A stretch of 64,000 nt of DNA, from NCBI RefSeq assembly GCF_006516965.1, contig NZ_VHLH01000021.1, forward strand, positions 1 through 64,000, given 5' to 3'. A model generated the notes under the pieces. It worked only from the letters and a program-made list of their open reading frames with translations, searched no databases and was not told the DNA's origin. This stretch comes from Pararhizobium mangrovi (lineage in GTDB: Bacteria; Pseudomonadota; Alphaproteobacteria; Rhizobiales; Rhizobiaceae). Shown here piece after piece: positions 19,017-28,945 of this stretch. The position numbers and the translations under genes are program-made. Each line of letters opens with the position of its first letter. Position 1 is the first letter of the stretch.

Positions 19017-20975
19017 TCAGCGCGTGCCCTCGAGGATCGCGACGCCGCTTGGGGCGAGGTCCGCACTGCCGAGAATGGCCGTGCCGCCGAGGCCGAGCGT
19101 CGTCAGGTCGAAGCGCTCGTTGCCGTAATTGACGGCGAAGACGAGACGTCCGCGCCGGCGCAGCCGCACGCCGTCCGGCAGGTCGACGGTCGAAAGCCCG
19201 GCCCGTTCGGCCATCGCCTTGACCGTCGCTTCGAGAAGCGCTTCGTCGCCCCAGCCGGCCATGTAGACGAGGTTGCCCTGGCGCACGAGCGCCGGCTCGC
19301 CGTCGGCGCTTGCGAGTTCGGTCTCGGCCTTCGGGCCGACCTCGACGAACTCGCGCCAGAAGCGGAAGGCACCTGCGCCCGTCGGCACCGGCACGTCGCC
19401 GCGCAGGCTTTCGACGCGGGCGACCTTCATGTCGAGCATGTCGGCGGGAAGGTCGGGCGGCAGGCTTTCAGGGATGGCGAAGTCCTTCGTCTTGGCGCCG
19501 CTTCGCGGCCCGAGGAGCACCTCGCCTTCGAAGGCGGCGAGTGCCTGCGTCAGGTTCTCCGTAAAGGCGAAGAGCGCCGGGACCGCGACGAGGCCGTAGC
19601 CGGAAAGATCGCTGACCGAAGCCGGCACGATATCGATCGAAAGGCCGAGCCGGCGCATGGCGCAATAGGTGTCGAAGACGACCCGGAAATAGTCGAATTC
19701 CGCGCCCTGATCCTCGATCTCCCACGCCCAGGAGGACGGATAGTCGAAGACGATGGCCGCGGCGGACTGCCCGCTCTCTGCGCCTATGTCGAGCACGGCG
19801 ATCTCCTCGGCGACCTTCTTCGCCTCCGGAAAGGCCGGGGCCTCTCCCGAATCCGGACGAAGCAGGCCGGCATGCATCTGCTCCTGTGCGAACGGCGCCT
19901 GCCGCCAACGGAAATAGCTGACAACCTCGGCCCCGTGGGCGAAGGCTTCCCAGGTCCAAAGCCGCACCTGGCCTTCGCGTGGCGTCGGGTTGTGCGAGGC
20001 CCAGTTCACCGGTCCGGGCTGCTGCTCCATGATCCACCAGCGCCCGTTCGAGGTCGCGCGGTAGATATCGTGGTGGAACGCCTGAAAATCGGGATCGCCG
20101 GCGCGCATGAAGCGGCGCTTCCATTCGTCGTCGCGGTCGGAACGGTCGTCGAGGAAACCGAGCGGGTAGGCGTCCCAGCTCGTCACGTCGATGTCGGCAC
20201 CGACGTCGAAATGGTCGAAGGTCGTCGTGCGCCCCATGAAGTTGTGGATGACATCGCGCCCCGGCGAATGCTTGCGGATGATGTCGGCCTGCAGCCGGTT
20301 GAAGCTCACCACCTGATCGGAGGCAAAACGGCGGAAATCCATGCGTGCCGGCGGGTTGGCGTCGGCGATCGTGGCGATCGGCAGCTCGATCCGATCGAAA
20401 TCGTCGACTTCCATCGACCAGAAGACGTTGCCCCATGCCGTGTTGAGCGCGTCGATGGTGCCGTACTTCTCCTTCAGCCACGCGCGGTAGGCGGCAAGGG
20501 CGACGGGCGAATAGGAAAGTGCCGTGCCGTGGCAGTCGTATTCGTTGTCCGTCTGCCAGGCGGCGATGCCCGGATGGTTTCCGAAGCGCTCGGCGAGCGC
20601 CGTGACGATGCGCGCGCACTCCTCGCGGTAGCCTTCGTGCGAAAAGTCGTAGTGCCGGCGCGAGCCGAAGGCACGGCGATGACCGTTCTCGTCGACGGGC
20701 AGCATGTCCGGCATCTCGTCGACGAGCCATTTAGGCGGCGTCGCCGTCGGCGTGCCGAGCACGACTTTCAGCCCCTCGCCATGGAGCGTGTCGATCGACC
20801 GTTCGAGCCAGTCGAAACGCAGATCGCCGCGTTTCGGCTCGAGCCGGGACCAGGCGAACTCGCCGATGCGAACGAAGCTCAGGCCCAGATCCTTCATGCG
20901 CCGGGCGTCTTCGGCCCAGATCGATTCCGGCCAGTGTTCGGGATAGTAGCAAACGCCGAGGGCAGGTGCGGACAT
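19017..20975 (-). CDS. Beta-galactosidase, GH42
   Basis: A 652-residue glycoside hydrolase family 42 enzyme releasing terminal beta-galactose. The start LGVCYYPEHWPES is diagnostic, the acid/base Glu145 is in TDNEYDCHG and the nucleophile Glu317 is in WIMEQQPGPVNW; the trimerisation and C-terminal beta domains follow. No signal peptide, so it acts on imported oligosaccharides. GGAGAT precedes ATG 20975. It is the last gene of the galactoside operon, 105 bases beyond dgoA. Confidence 0.93.
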   Translation of the reverse strand: MSAPALGVCYYPEHWPESIWAEDARRMKDLGLSFVRIGEFAWSRLEPKRGDLRFDWLERSIDTLHGEGLKVVLGTPTATPPKWLVDEMPDMLPVDENGHRRAFGSRRHYDFSHEGYREECARIVTALAERFGNHPGIAAWQTDNEYDCHGTALSYSPVALAAYRAWLKEKYGTIDALNTAWGNVFWSMEVDDFDRIELPIATIADANPPARMDFRRFASDQVVSFNRLQADIIRKHSPGRDVIHNFMGRTTTFDHFDVGADIDVTSWDAYPLGFLDDRSDRDDEWKRRFMRAGDPDFQAFHHDIYRATSNGRWWIMEQQPGPVNWASHNPTPREGQVRLWTWEAFAHGAEVVSYFRWRQAPFAQEQMHAGLLRPDSGEAPAFPEAKKVAEEIAVLDIGAESGQSAAAIVFDYPSSWAWEIEDQGAEFDYFRVVFDTYCAMRRLGLSIDIVPASVSDLSGYGLVAVPALFAFTENLTQALAAFEGEVLLGPRSGAKTKDFAIPESLPPDLPADMLDMKVARVESLRGDVPVPTGAGAFRFWREFVEVGPKAETELASADGEPALVRQGNLVYMAGWGDEALLEATVKAMAERAGLSTVDLPDGVRLRRRGRLVFAVNYGNERFDLTTLGLGGTAILGSADLAPSGVAILEGTR

Positions 20976-21080
20976 GCGGGCGATCTCCTAGGAAGCTATT
21001 GGTGTGGCAGCCGGCGGCGCGTCGAGGCATCGCCGGCTGCCGAAAAGGAACTGCGTGATGGTCCGACGGATGAAGCGGCT

Positions 21081-21719
21081 TCAGGCTGCTTCGGCGAACA
21101 CGTCGTCATAGGCGGCGACGGCCGTTCGGGCGCGCCGGCCGATCTCGGCGGCGTCCATCCCCGGCTTGTAGAGGCTGGAACCGAGGCCGAAGGTGCGGAT
21201 TCCGACGGCGGCGTAATCGGCGAAGTTCTTCTCCGAAACACCGCCGACCGCACCAACGGGTACATCCTTCGGCAGGACGGCCATCATCGCGCCGATGCCG
21301 GCGGGACCGAGAACGCTCGCCGGGAAGAACTTCAGCGCCGAGGCGCCGGCATCGAGCGCGACGAAGGCCTCGCTCGGCGTCATCACGCCGGGCATGGTCA
21401 CCATCGAGAACGCAGCCGCGCGCGCGATGACCGCCGGTGCAGCGTTCGGCGCGACGAGCAACCGGCCGCCGGCATCGTTCAGCCGATCGACCGATCCCGT
21501 GTCGAGCACCGTTCCCGCGCCGATCAGGCAGCCTTCCGGCGCGCGCTTCGCCGCCATTTCGATGGAACGGAACGGCTCGGGCGAATTCAGCGGGATTTCC
21601 ATCGCGGTGAAGCCAGCCTCGACGAGTTCGTCGATCGCCGCCTCGACCTCGTCGGGACGGATGCCGCGCAGGATGGCGACGAGCGAGCGCCGCATTTCGG
21701 GCCAGGCGATCCGGTTCAT
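21081..21719 (-). CDS. dgoA: 2-dehydro-3-deoxy-6-phosphogalactonate aldolase
   Basis: A 212-residue class I KDPG/KDPGal aldolase cleaving 2-keto-3-deoxy-6-phosphogalactonate to pyruvate and glyceraldehyde 3-phosphate. The Schiff-base Lys130 (ASALKFFPAS) and catalytic Glu41 (AMEIPLNSP) are in place. The PLNSP motif favours the galactonate over the gluconate aldolase. Its ATG overlaps the dgoK stop by 4 bases (ATGA), and with dgoK it makes the galactonate assignment firm. Confidence 0.93.
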   Translation of the reverse strand: MNRIAWPEMRRSLVAILRGIRPDEVEAAIDELVEAGFTAMEIPLNSPEPFRSIEMAAKRAPEGCLIGAGTVLDTGSVDRLNDAGGRLLVAPNAAPAVIARAAAFSMVTMPGVMTPSEAFVALDAGASALKFFPASVLGPAGIGAMMAVLPKDVPVGAVGGVSEKNFADYAAVGIRTFGLGSSLYKPGMDAAEIGRRARTAVAAYDDVFAEAA

Positions 21720-22663
21720 GAGTGCGCTCCTTCCGTGACGGCAGGGTGGATCGCGGCGGCGGCACGGGCGAGGCCGGCACGCACCGCCTCGTCGGCATCG
21801 ACGCTCGTATGCGTCACGCCGAGCGTATCGAGGGCACGTTTGTAGAGGGCGCCGAGGCCACCGGAAGCGAGCAGGCGGATCGCCGCGCCGTCGCGCTCGG
21901 CAGGCAGGCTTCCCGCGAGTTCGGCGCCGATCAGATATCCCGAAAGCCGCGCCCTAGCGACGGTCGCCTCCTCGCCGAAGAGCAGGCTCGAACCGCGCAG
22001 CGCGAAGAAGAAGCGCATGAGAAGCGCCGGCTCGTCATGGGCGGCAAGCACCGCCTTCGCGAAGGCCGGCGCATCGGCATCGACGTCCATCGCGTCGCCG
22101 AGCGTCTGCGCCAGGATCGATTCGCGCACCATCAGTGCGTAGACCTCGCCGGTCATGAAGGTGGAAAAGCCGGTGACCGTGCCGTCACGCAGGCGCACCC
22201 ATTTCGAATGCGTACCCGGCATGCAGTAGAGCACGTCGCCCGTCCCGTCGTCCTCACGCGTCATGGCCCCGAGAAGCTGCGTCTCCTCGCCACGCATGAC
22301 GTCGGCGGTCTGCCGGTCGCGCTGGGCGAGGCCGGGGAGAATATGCACCGGCCGGTCGATGCCATCGATGCGGACGGCGTTCCCGGCGATGGCGTCAAGG
22401 CGGGTCGGCACGTCGAGATAGCGCGCTTCCTGCCAGCCCTGGCGCGAACCGGCCATGCCGCACACGACCGCCGGCAGGGCAGGGTCCGCGCCGAGTGCCT
22501 CGAGATGGGTTTCCAATACACGCGCGAAGCCGCGCTCGGCGGCGGTCCGCAGGCCTTCGTCGCTGCGCCGCTCGGCGAGCACGTCGCCCGCCGCATCGAG
22601 GAGCCAGACCCGAAAGGTCGACGTGCCCCAGTCGACGGCGGCGAAGGACGGCGTGCCGCTCAT
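21716..22663 (-). CDS. dgoK: 2-dehydro-3-deoxygalactonokinase
   Basis: A 315-residue ATP-dependent kinase phosphorylating 2-keto-3-deoxygalactonate. It starts AAVDWGTSTFRVWLLD, the phosphate-1 motif of the DgoK family, and carries CGMAGSRQGW, YCMPGTHSKWV and LASGGLGALY as further family motifs. I start it at ATG 22663, which overlaps the upstream SDR stop by 4 bases; the longer open frame upstream is an artefact of high GC. Confidence 0.93.
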   Translation of the reverse strand: MSGTPSFAAVDWGTSTFRVWLLDAAGDVLAERRSDEGLRTAAERGFARVLETHLEALGADPALPAVVCGMAGSRQGWQEARYLDVPTRLDAIAGNAVRIDGIDRPVHILPGLAQRDRQTADVMRGEETQLLGAMTREDDGTGDVLYCMPGTHSKWVRLRDGTVTGFSTFMTGEVYALMVRESILAQTLGDAMDVDADAPAFAKAVLAAHDEPALLMRFFFALRGSSLLFGEEATVARARLSGYLIGAELAGSLPAERDGAAIRLLASGGLGALYKRALDTLGVTHTSVDADEAVRAGLARAAAAIHPAVTEGAHS

Positions 22664-23427
22664 TGCGTCCCTCCGTCGGCGACCAGCACTTGCGCCGTGA
22701 CGCCGCGCGCCGCGCTCGAAGCGAGAAAGAGGCACGGGCCGACCATATCCGCCGGTTCGAGCGGTCGCGGCAGGCACTGCCGATCCAGCATTTCCGAAAG
22801 CGCTTCTTCGGTGACCCAGAGTTCCTTCTGGCGCTCGGTCATCACCCAGCCGGGCGCCACGGCGTTGACGCGGATGCCGAACGGTCCGAGTTCGCCGGCA
22901 AGACCCTTCGTCAACCCGACGACGCCGCCCTTCGCCGTCGTGTAGGAGGGCATGCCACCCTGGTTCAGCATGTAGGAGATCGAGGAGAAATTGACGATCG
23001 AGCCTTCTCCGGCCGCCTTCATGCCGGGCACCACGGCCTGAACGAGGAAGAAATGATGGCGCAAATTCGTCGCCTGATTGTCGTCCCAGTATTCCTCGGT
23101 GACGTCCTCGATGCGGTGACGATCGTCGCGCGCGGCGTTGTTGACGAGGACCGTCACCGGCCCGTTCAGTTCGGCCGCTTCGGCAGCGGCCGCGCGCAAG
23201 GCCGCGATGTCGCGAAGATCCGCTTTTATGAAGCGCGGTGCGTGGCGCGCTCCGTCGGAAAGGCGTTCGCAAAGCGCTTCGCTCGGCTCGACGGCACGGT
23301 CGATGAAGGCGACGCGCGCGCCCTGGGCGACGAAACCTTCCGTCAGCGCCGCGCCGATGCCCGACCCGCCTCCGCTGATCAGCACGGAACGATCCTGTAG
23401 ATCGGGATGAATGGCGGCAGGCTGCAT
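22660..23427 (-). CDS. SDR family dehydrogenase (probable galactose/aldose 1-dehydrogenase)
   Basis: A 255-residue classical short-chain dehydrogenase. The cofactor motif SGGGSGIG is at residues 18-25, with VLVNNAARDD, and the catalytic Ser-Tyr-Lys in SSISYMLNQGGMPSYTTAKG. By operon context with two galactosidases, DgoK and DgoA it should oxidise D-galactose to galactonolactone, opening the De Ley-Doudoroff route; this specificity is inferred. ATG 23427 overlaps the alpha-galactosidase stop (TGATG), and its own stop overlaps dgoK. Confidence 0.85.
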   Translation of the reverse strand: MQPAAIHPDLQDRSVLISGGGSGIGAALTEGFVAQGARVAFIDRAVEPSEALCERLSDGARHAPRFIKADLRDIAALRAAAAEAAELNGPVTVLVNNAARDDRHRIEDVTEEYWDDNQATNLRHHFFLVQAVVPGMKAAGEGSIVNFSSISYMLNQGGMPSYTTAKGGVVGLTKGLAGELGPFGIRVNAVAPGWVMTERQKELWVTEEALSEMLDRQCLPRPLEPADMVGPCLFLASSAARGVTAQVLVADGGTQ

Positions 23428-25610
23428 CAAGACTGATTCCCTTCCAGGCGTTCGCCCGTGACGATCCACATGCGGTCCGGAAATGCGAGCGGCAGGACGA
23501 GGCCGACCCGCATGAGTGCGGAACCGGAAAGAACGAGCCCGTCGTCACCGACGAGCGGCGAAGCGAAGGAACGGGTGGGGGGCACCGTCATTTCGTCCCG
23601 GTTCCACAGATGAACGCGGTAGAGCGCTTCGGGTTCGAGGCCGGCGAGCTTCAGGGGCGAAGCCGTCTCGTTCGGCTCCGCGGCGAGCATGCCGCAGAAG
23701 AGGAGAAAGCGCGAAGCGTCTGCGTCGACGCTCATATGGGCGCGGACATGATCGCGCGCCGGCTCGAGACGGAACTGCCGCGCGGCATGCAGAAAGTCGC
23801 GATTTTCCTTGTAGAAGCGCGTGTAGCGCGTGAGCGTCGCGGCTTCCTCTCCGTCGAGCTCGCGCAGGTCCATCTCGAAGCCCATATGACCCGAAAGCGC
23901 GACGCCGGCACGAAACGCCATCGGTAGAACGCGTCCGGACGTGTGGCAATGACGCGGGCCGACATGGCTGCCGACGATCTCCGGCGGCAGGAACAGCATC
24001 GCTTCGTGCTGCATCCGCCAGCGCTCGTGCGCGTCGTTGGAATCGGACAGCCAGACACGCTGCGTGTGGCGCAGGATGCCGTAGTCGATGCGTCCGCCAC
24101 CCGACGCACAGCTTTCGATCTCGACCGACGGATGGGCTTCCGCCAGCCGTTCGAACAAAGCGTAGAGCGCGTCCGTCTGGCGGACCAGCAGCGGCATGCC
24201 GGCACGATCGACGGCAAGCGTCAGATCGCGGTTCATGTCCCATTTCAGGTAGTCGATGCTGTGCTCCGACAGCAGCGCGTCGAGACGTTCGAAGAGGTAA
24301 TCGACGACCTTCGGGTTGGTCAGGTCGAGCACGTGCTGGCCTCGCCCCTCGATCTGGACGCGACCTTCCGAGGCGATCAGCCAGTCGGGATGGGCACGAG
24401 CGAGCGCGCTTTCGAGATTGACCATCTCCGGCTCGACCCACAGGCCGAAATTCATGCCGAGCGCTTCGACGTGGTCGATCAGCGGGTCGAGGCCGTCGGG
24501 ATATTTGCGCCGGTCGACGGTCCAGTCGCCGAGGCTCGTCGTATCGTCGTTGCGGCTCTGCCCGGCGCTGCCGAACCAGCCGTCGTCGAGGACGAAGCGC
24601 TCGGCACCGAGGGCCGCCGCGCGCTCGGCCAGGTCCTTGAGCGTCGCCACGTCGTGGTCGAAATAGACCGCTTCCCAGCAATTGTAGTGGACCGGGCGCG
24701 GACGTTGCGGCTGCGGCCAGCGCAGCACGGCTTCGCGCACATGGCGCTGCAGGGTATGCGAAAGCCCGTTCAGCCCCGTGTCGGAATGGGCGAGGCAGAT
24801 CCGCTGCGACGAAAGCGTCTCGCCGGGCGAAAGGCGCGTGCCTTCGCAAAGTCCGGCCTGAAGCTGCCGCCGCCCGTCGGCCAGTTCCTCGACGAGAATG
24901 CGATGGCAGCCGGAAAACGCAAAAATCAGCGCGTGCGCGCTGCCGGAATGCTCGCCGGTTCCGCGATCGGGCACGACGAGGCCCGGAAAATGGTCCTGCC
25001 CCGTACGCCCGCGCCGGCTTTCGCGGAGATGCACACCGCGCTGGATCGGCACCCGGCTTAGAGCGAACTCACGCGTCCAGCGGCCGGCGAACTCGAGAAG
25101 ATGGGACGCGGTTTCGGGCAACGGCAGCACCGGCGCGGCGAGCCAGTCGACATGGATGTCGCGCGTCCCCCGATTGACGAGTTCGGCTTCGCCTTCGATG
25201 ACGCCGCCATCCACCGCAATGGCGAACGTGGCTCGGTAGGTCAGACCGTACTTTTCATCGAAGGCTTCGACGACCAACGCGTCGGATCGCGCCACTGCCG
25301 ACTCGGCCAATACGAACTGCGTAAGCAGCGGCCGACCTTCCGTGTCTCGCGCGTCGATGCCCGTTTGGCCCTGGAAGCCCCGACCCTCTTCGGGACAGAC
25401 GGAAAGCGAGCCGATCTGATCGAGGACGCCGTTCGTCAGCGGCCGGCGGCCGGCTCGCGCAAGGGCACCTAGATCCTCGTTGACTGCAATGAGCGCACCC
25501 CAGTGGATCACCTCGGGCAGCCCGTCGTCGTAGGAGGCGAGCACCAGCGTCTGGCAGGCGCTGTCGAGGCGCCAGGTTCGCGTGACCTTCGGTTCGCTCT
25601 GCGTGGTCAA
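23427..25610 (-). CDS. Alpha-galactosidase, GH36
   Basis: A 727-residue glycoside hydrolase family 36 enzyme removing terminal alpha-galactose from melibiose- and raffinose-type sugars. The nucleophile is D458 (YLKWDMNRD) and the acid/base D523 (VWLSDSNDA), with ESCASGGGR between. Length and the N-terminal beta-supersandwich fit the bacterial tetrameric class; there is no signal peptide. The start is a TTG at 25610, 4 bases after the upstream permease stop, preceded by AAGGG. It is in the middle of the galactoside operon. Confidence 0.93.
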   Translation of the reverse strand: MTTQSEPKVTRTWRLDSACQTLVLASYDDGLPEVIHWGALIAVNEDLGALARAGRRPLTNGVLDQIGSLSVCPEEGRGFQGQTGIDARDTEGRPLLTQFVLAESAVARSDALVVEAFDEKYGLTYRATFAIAVDGGVIEGEAELVNRGTRDIHVDWLAAPVLPLPETASHLLEFAGRWTREFALSRVPIQRGVHLRESRRGRTGQDHFPGLVVPDRGTGEHSGSAHALIFAFSGCHRILVEELADGRRQLQAGLCEGTRLSPGETLSSQRICLAHSDTGLNGLSHTLQRHVREAVLRWPQPQRPRPVHYNCWEAVYFDHDVATLKDLAERAAALGAERFVLDDGWFGSAGQSRNDDTTSLGDWTVDRRKYPDGLDPLIDHVEALGMNFGLWVEPEMVNLESALARAHPDWLIASEGRVQIEGRGQHVLDLTNPKVVDYLFERLDALLSEHSIDYLKWDMNRDLTLAVDRAGMPLLVRQTDALYALFERLAEAHPSVEIESCASGGGRIDYGILRHTQRVWLSDSNDAHERWRMQHEAMLFLPPEIVGSHVGPRHCHTSGRVLPMAFRAGVALSGHMGFEMDLRELDGEEAATLTRYTRFYKENRDFLHAARQFRLEPARDHVRAHMSVDADASRFLLFCGMLAAEPNETASPLKLAGLEPEALYRVHLWNRDEMTVPPTRSFASPLVGDDGLVLSGSALMRVGLVLPLAFPDRMWIVTGERLEGNQS

Positions 25611-25614
25611 GCGA

Positions 25615-26463
25615 TCAGCCCTTCGTCGCGCCGAGCGTGAGGCCGGCGATGAAGTGGCGCTGCATCAGGAAGAACATGGCGACCGGCGGCAGGGCGGCGA
25701 CGATGGCACCGGCCGAGACGAGCTGCCACGACGCCACCCATTGGCCGTTCAACGTGTAGAGCCCCGCCGTCACCGGCTGCGCACCGGCACCCTGCGTCAG
25801 CACAAGCGCCCAGAAATAGTCGTTCCACACGAAGGTGAAGACGAGGACCGAAAGGGCGGCGATCGCCGGGCGCATGAGCGGCAGCACGATGTGCCAGAAG
25901 ATGCGGAATTCCGAAACGCCCTCGACCCGTGCCGATTCCAGAAGCTCGAAGGGAAGCGCCTTGATGAAATTGCGCATGAAGAGCGTACAGAAGCCCGTCT
26001 GGAACGCGACGTGGAAGAGCACGAGCCCTGTCACCGTGTCGTAAAGCCCGAGCTTCAGCGTCAGGTCGCGCACCGGCACCATGAGGATCTGAAAGGGCAC
26101 GAAATTGCCGGCGACGAAGATGAAGAAGACGAGAAGGTTCGTGCGGAAGCGATAGGTCGCGAGCGCGAAGCCCGTCAGGCAGGAAAGCGCCACCGCCCCG
26201 ATCACCGCCGGCACGGTAATGCGCAGCGAGTTGAAGAGGTACTGCGCCATCGGCGACTGGCGGAAGACGTCGAGATAGTTCGACAACGCGATCTGGCTCG
26301 GCACGCCGAAATAGTTGCCGTTGGCAAGGTCGCTCGCCGGGCGGATCGAAGTGATCGCGATGCCGATCAGCGGCAGGAGCCAGATGATCAGCGAGACGGG
26401 AAGCGCCACCTGGTAGAGCGCACGTCCACCGGTGCCGGCGCGTTCGATCGGACGTGGAAACAT
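25615..26463 (-). CDS. Sugar ABC transporter permease (MalG type)
   Basis: A 282-residue inner-membrane permease of a CUT1 carbohydrate importer. It has about six helices and the EAA loop ELLESARVEGVSEFRIFWHIVLP near residue 175, which contacts the ATPase. GGGAGGG precedes the ATG, and the gap to the upstream permease is 4 bases. Together with the neighbouring permease, binding protein and the ATPase at 29830 it likely imports alpha/beta-galactosides. Confidence 0.92.
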   Translation of the reverse strand: MFPRPIERAGTGGRALYQVALPVSLIIWLLPLIGIAITSIRPASDLANGNYFGVPSQIALSNYLDVFRQSPMAQYLFNSLRITVPAVIGAVALSCLTGFALATYRFRTNLLVFFIFVAGNFVPFQILMVPVRDLTLKLGLYDTVTGLVLFHVAFQTGFCTLFMRNFIKALPFELLESARVEGVSEFRIFWHIVLPLMRPAIAALSVLVFTFVWNDYFWALVLTQGAGAQPVTAGLYTLNGQWVASWQLVSAGAIVAALPPVAMFFLMQRHFIAGLTLGATKG

Positions 26464-26467
26464 TGCC

Positions 26468-27409
26468 TCAGCCCTCCCGTTCCGTGATCACCATGCGCCA
26501 GATGAAGCCGGTGATGAAAAGCATCATGATCAGGAAGAGGACGACGGCGATCGCCGCGCCGTATCCCATGCGGTAGCCGTATTCCGAAAGCGCCTGCTCG
26601 TACATGTAGAAGGAGAGAACCCGGCTCGTGCCGTAAGGCCCGCCATCGGTCATGATCGAGACGAGGTCGAAGGAGCGCAGCGCGCCGATGACCGTCACGA
26701 CCATGGCGATGAAGGTCGCCGGGCGAAGCTGCGGCAAGATCACGTACCACAGCATCCGCCAGCCCTTGGCGTTGTCGAGCCTGCCTGCCTCGACCTGCTC
26801 GGGCGAGACGTTGTTGAGCCCCGTCAGGTAGAGGATCATGCAGTAGGCGATCTGCGGCCAGAGCCCGGCGGCGATGATGCCGTAGGTCACGAACCGCGCA
26901 TCGGCGAGCACCGCGATCTTGCCGAGACCGAGCGCATCGGTGATCTGCGGAAAGAGCCCGATATTCGGCGCGTAGAACCACGAGAAGATGAGGCCGACGA
27001 CCACCTGGCTGATGACGAAAGGAAAGAAGAAGAGCGACTTGTAGACGCGGATGCCGATGACGTTCTGGTTCAGGAAGATCGCGATCATCAGGCCGGCCGG
27101 GATCGCGAGCAGGTAGAGAACGAGCCACAGGACGTTGTTCCACAGCGAAGTGTAGAACGCCGGATCGCCGAGAAGCTCGGTATAATTGCTGAGCCCGATC
27201 CACGTCATCTCGCTCAGCCCGTCCCATTGGTAGAACGAGATCCAGATCGATTCGAAGATCGGAAGGATGACGTAGACCAGGAACATCAGCGCGCCGGGCG
27301 CCAGGAAGAGGGCCGGCGCGAGCCTGCGCTGGTTGCGCTTCCAGAACGGCATGCGCCGCTGCTCGAGATTGGCCGCGGTGGCCGAGGCAGAGGCTGCGGC
27401 GGTGCTCAT
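26468..27409 (-). CDS. Sugar ABC transporter permease (MalF type)
   Basis: A 313-residue permease partner of the MalG-type protein. It has a hydrophobic first helix (LAPALFLAPGALMFLVYVILP) and an EAA loop EQVEAGRLDNAKGWRMLWYVILP near residue 210. I use ATG 27409 rather than 27415 because GGAGG sits 6 bases upstream of the former and directly abuts the latter. It is followed closely by the second permease and preceded by the binding-protein gene after about 86 bases. Confidence 0.92.
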   Translation of the reverse strand: MSTAAASASATAANLEQRRMPFWKRNQRRLAPALFLAPGALMFLVYVILPIFESIWISFYQWDGLSEMTWIGLSNYTELLGDPAFYTSLWNNVLWLVLYLLAIPAGLMIAIFLNQNVIGIRVYKSLFFFPFVISQVVVGLIFSWFYAPNIGLFPQITDALGLGKIAVLADARFVTYGIIAAGLWPQIAYCMILYLTGLNNVSPEQVEAGRLDNAKGWRMLWYVILPQLRPATFIAMVVTVIGALRSFDLVSIMTDGGPYGTSRVLSFYMYEQALSEYGYRMGYGAAIAVVLFLIMMLFITGFIWRMVITEREG

Positions 27410-27495
27410 CGTCATCCTCCCAAAAGTCGATCAGGCCGGAAATCGATCACGAACGCCCGCCGGCGGTCGGCCGGCGGGCGAAGAGAGGCGAACGC

Positions 27496-28734
27496 CTAGT
27501 TCGAGTAGACCCGCTTGCGCACGCTTTCGAGGCGCTGGAGGATCTGGTCGATCTGGTCCGGCTGCGCCATGAACTGCTGGAAACCTTCCATGCCGGCCTT
27601 CGCCATCTGCGCCGGTGCGTCGCGATCGTAGAACTGCGACAGGTTCGAAGCGCTCGAAAGCATCTTCGCCCCCTGCTGCAGCAGCGGGTCGTCGGCGATC
27701 TTCGACTGGCTGTTGACCGGAAGCTGGCCGAGAATGTCGTTCATCTTGGCCTGAGTCTCGGGCTTTGCAATGAACGCCATGAACTTCCTGGCGTCCTCCT
27801 TGTTGCTGGCGTTCGCGGCCATCGCCACCATCTCGGTCGGCGCGTCCTCGGCCCGCGGCACGTCCTTGTTGATCGTCGGGAAGGAGACGAAGCCGACCTT
27901 GCTTTCGTCGAGCCCGGCGTTCTTCATGACGTCGACGGCGAAATTGCCCATTAGATACATCGCCGCCTTGCCCTGCACGAAGAGCGGCACGGCGTCCTGC
28001 CAGTCGAGGGCGGCTGCGTTCTTGGTGAAGTAGCCGGGCTTCACGAGCTGCGCCCAGTTCTCGAAGACCTTCTTCACGCGCTCGTCGGTGTAGGGAACCT
28101 CGCCCTGCGTCAGCTTCATATGGAAGGCGTAGCCGTTGGTGCGCAGGTCCAGGTAGTCGAACCAGCCGGCCGCGGGCCAGAGCGCCTTCGTGCCGATGGC
28201 GAAGGGCGTGATGCCGGCATCGCTCAGCTTCTTGCAGTCGGCGAGCAGATCGTCCCACGTCTTCGGCGGCTCGATGCCTTGCTTCTCGAAGATGTCCTTC
28301 CGGTAGTAGATCGCCCACGGATAGTAGCTGTAGGGGATCGCCCACTGCTTGCCGTTGGCGCTGACGGCGGACTTCGCCGACTTGAGCTGCGAATCGAGAT
28401 CGTTCTCGCTCCACAGATCCGAAATGTCGGCGAACAGGTGCGCGTCCACGAAGGGAAGCATCCGGTTGCCGGAGTACCAGGTCACCACATCGGGTGCATC
28501 GGCGGTGAGGAAGTTGCGGATCGCGCTCTTGAAGCCTTCGTGATCGAAGACGTTCCACTTCACCTTCACGTCCGGATTGGCCTTCTGGAAAGCGTCGATC
28601 GCGTATTTGAACGCGCCCTTCGGGCCTGGATCGGACGTATCCGTGTTGATGGTGATCGTGCCGGCAAGCGCCGACGTCGTCATCAGCGCTGCTGCAGCAG
28701 CACCGAGCATCATGGTCTTTACGGAAAATCGCAT
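27496..28734 (-). CDS. Sugar ABC transporter substrate-binding protein
   Basis: A 412-residue periplasmic CUT1 binding protein. [25 protein letters not shown] is a Sec signal peptide; the mature protein has the bilobal family pattern ([31 protein letters not shown]). GGAGGAG lies upstream of ATG 28734. First gene of the leftward galactoside operon, it should define transporter specificity, most probably for galactosyl oligosaccharides given the two galactosidases. Its promoter region is shared with the divergent IclR regulator. Confidence 0.92.
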   Translation of the reverse strand: MRFSVKTMMLGAAAAALMTTSALAGTITINTDTSDPGPKGAFKYAIDAFQKANPDVKVKWNVFDHEGFKSAIRNFLTADAPDVVTWYSGNRMLPFVDAHLFADISDLWSENDLDSQLKSAKSAVSANGKQWAIPYSYYPWAIYYRKDIFEKQGIEPPKTWDDLLADCKKLSDAGITPFAIGTKALWPAAGWFDYLDLRTNGYAFHMKLTQGEVPYTDERVKKVFENWAQLVKPGYFTKNAAALDWQDAVPLFVQGKAAMYLMGNFAVDVMKNAGLDESKVGFVSFPTINKDVPRAEDAPTEMVAMAANASNKEDARKFMAFIAKPETQAKMNDILGQLPVNSQSKIADDPLLQQGAKMLSSASNLSQFYDRDAPAQMAKAGMEGFQQFMAQPDQIDQILQRLESVRKRVYSN

Positions 28735-28807
28735 GGAATAACTCCTCCTCCGGGATCGATAGTCTTGCGAGACGGGCCCGAACGCCGGGCCTTTCGCATT
28801 CAATCAT

Positions 28808-28826
28808 CGTTCCGATATTTGGAACG
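28808..28826. promoter_or_regulatory. Perfect palindrome, probable IclR operator
   Basis: CGTTCC-GATATTT-GGAACG (28808-28826) is a perfect 6-bp inverted repeat with a 7-base spacer, in the shared region between the sugar-binding-protein gene and the divergent IclR gene. IclR dimers bind such dyads. The assignment to this IclR is inference from position. Confidence 0.65.
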
Positions 28827-28945
28827 TTATTTGACTATACAGAACTATTTGCCTAAGCTATGCTCGCTGTCAAGGACAATTGGCGGAACGACGCCAGCTT
28901 GCGGCGAAGGCCGCGATTGCGAGAAGAACGAAGGAAACGCCATCG

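Noticed and set aside
18864-21845. 993-codon open frame antisense to the beta-galactosidase and dgoA
   Set aside because: It has no domain-like sequence and covers two clear enzymes on the other strand; an artefact of GC-skewed codons.
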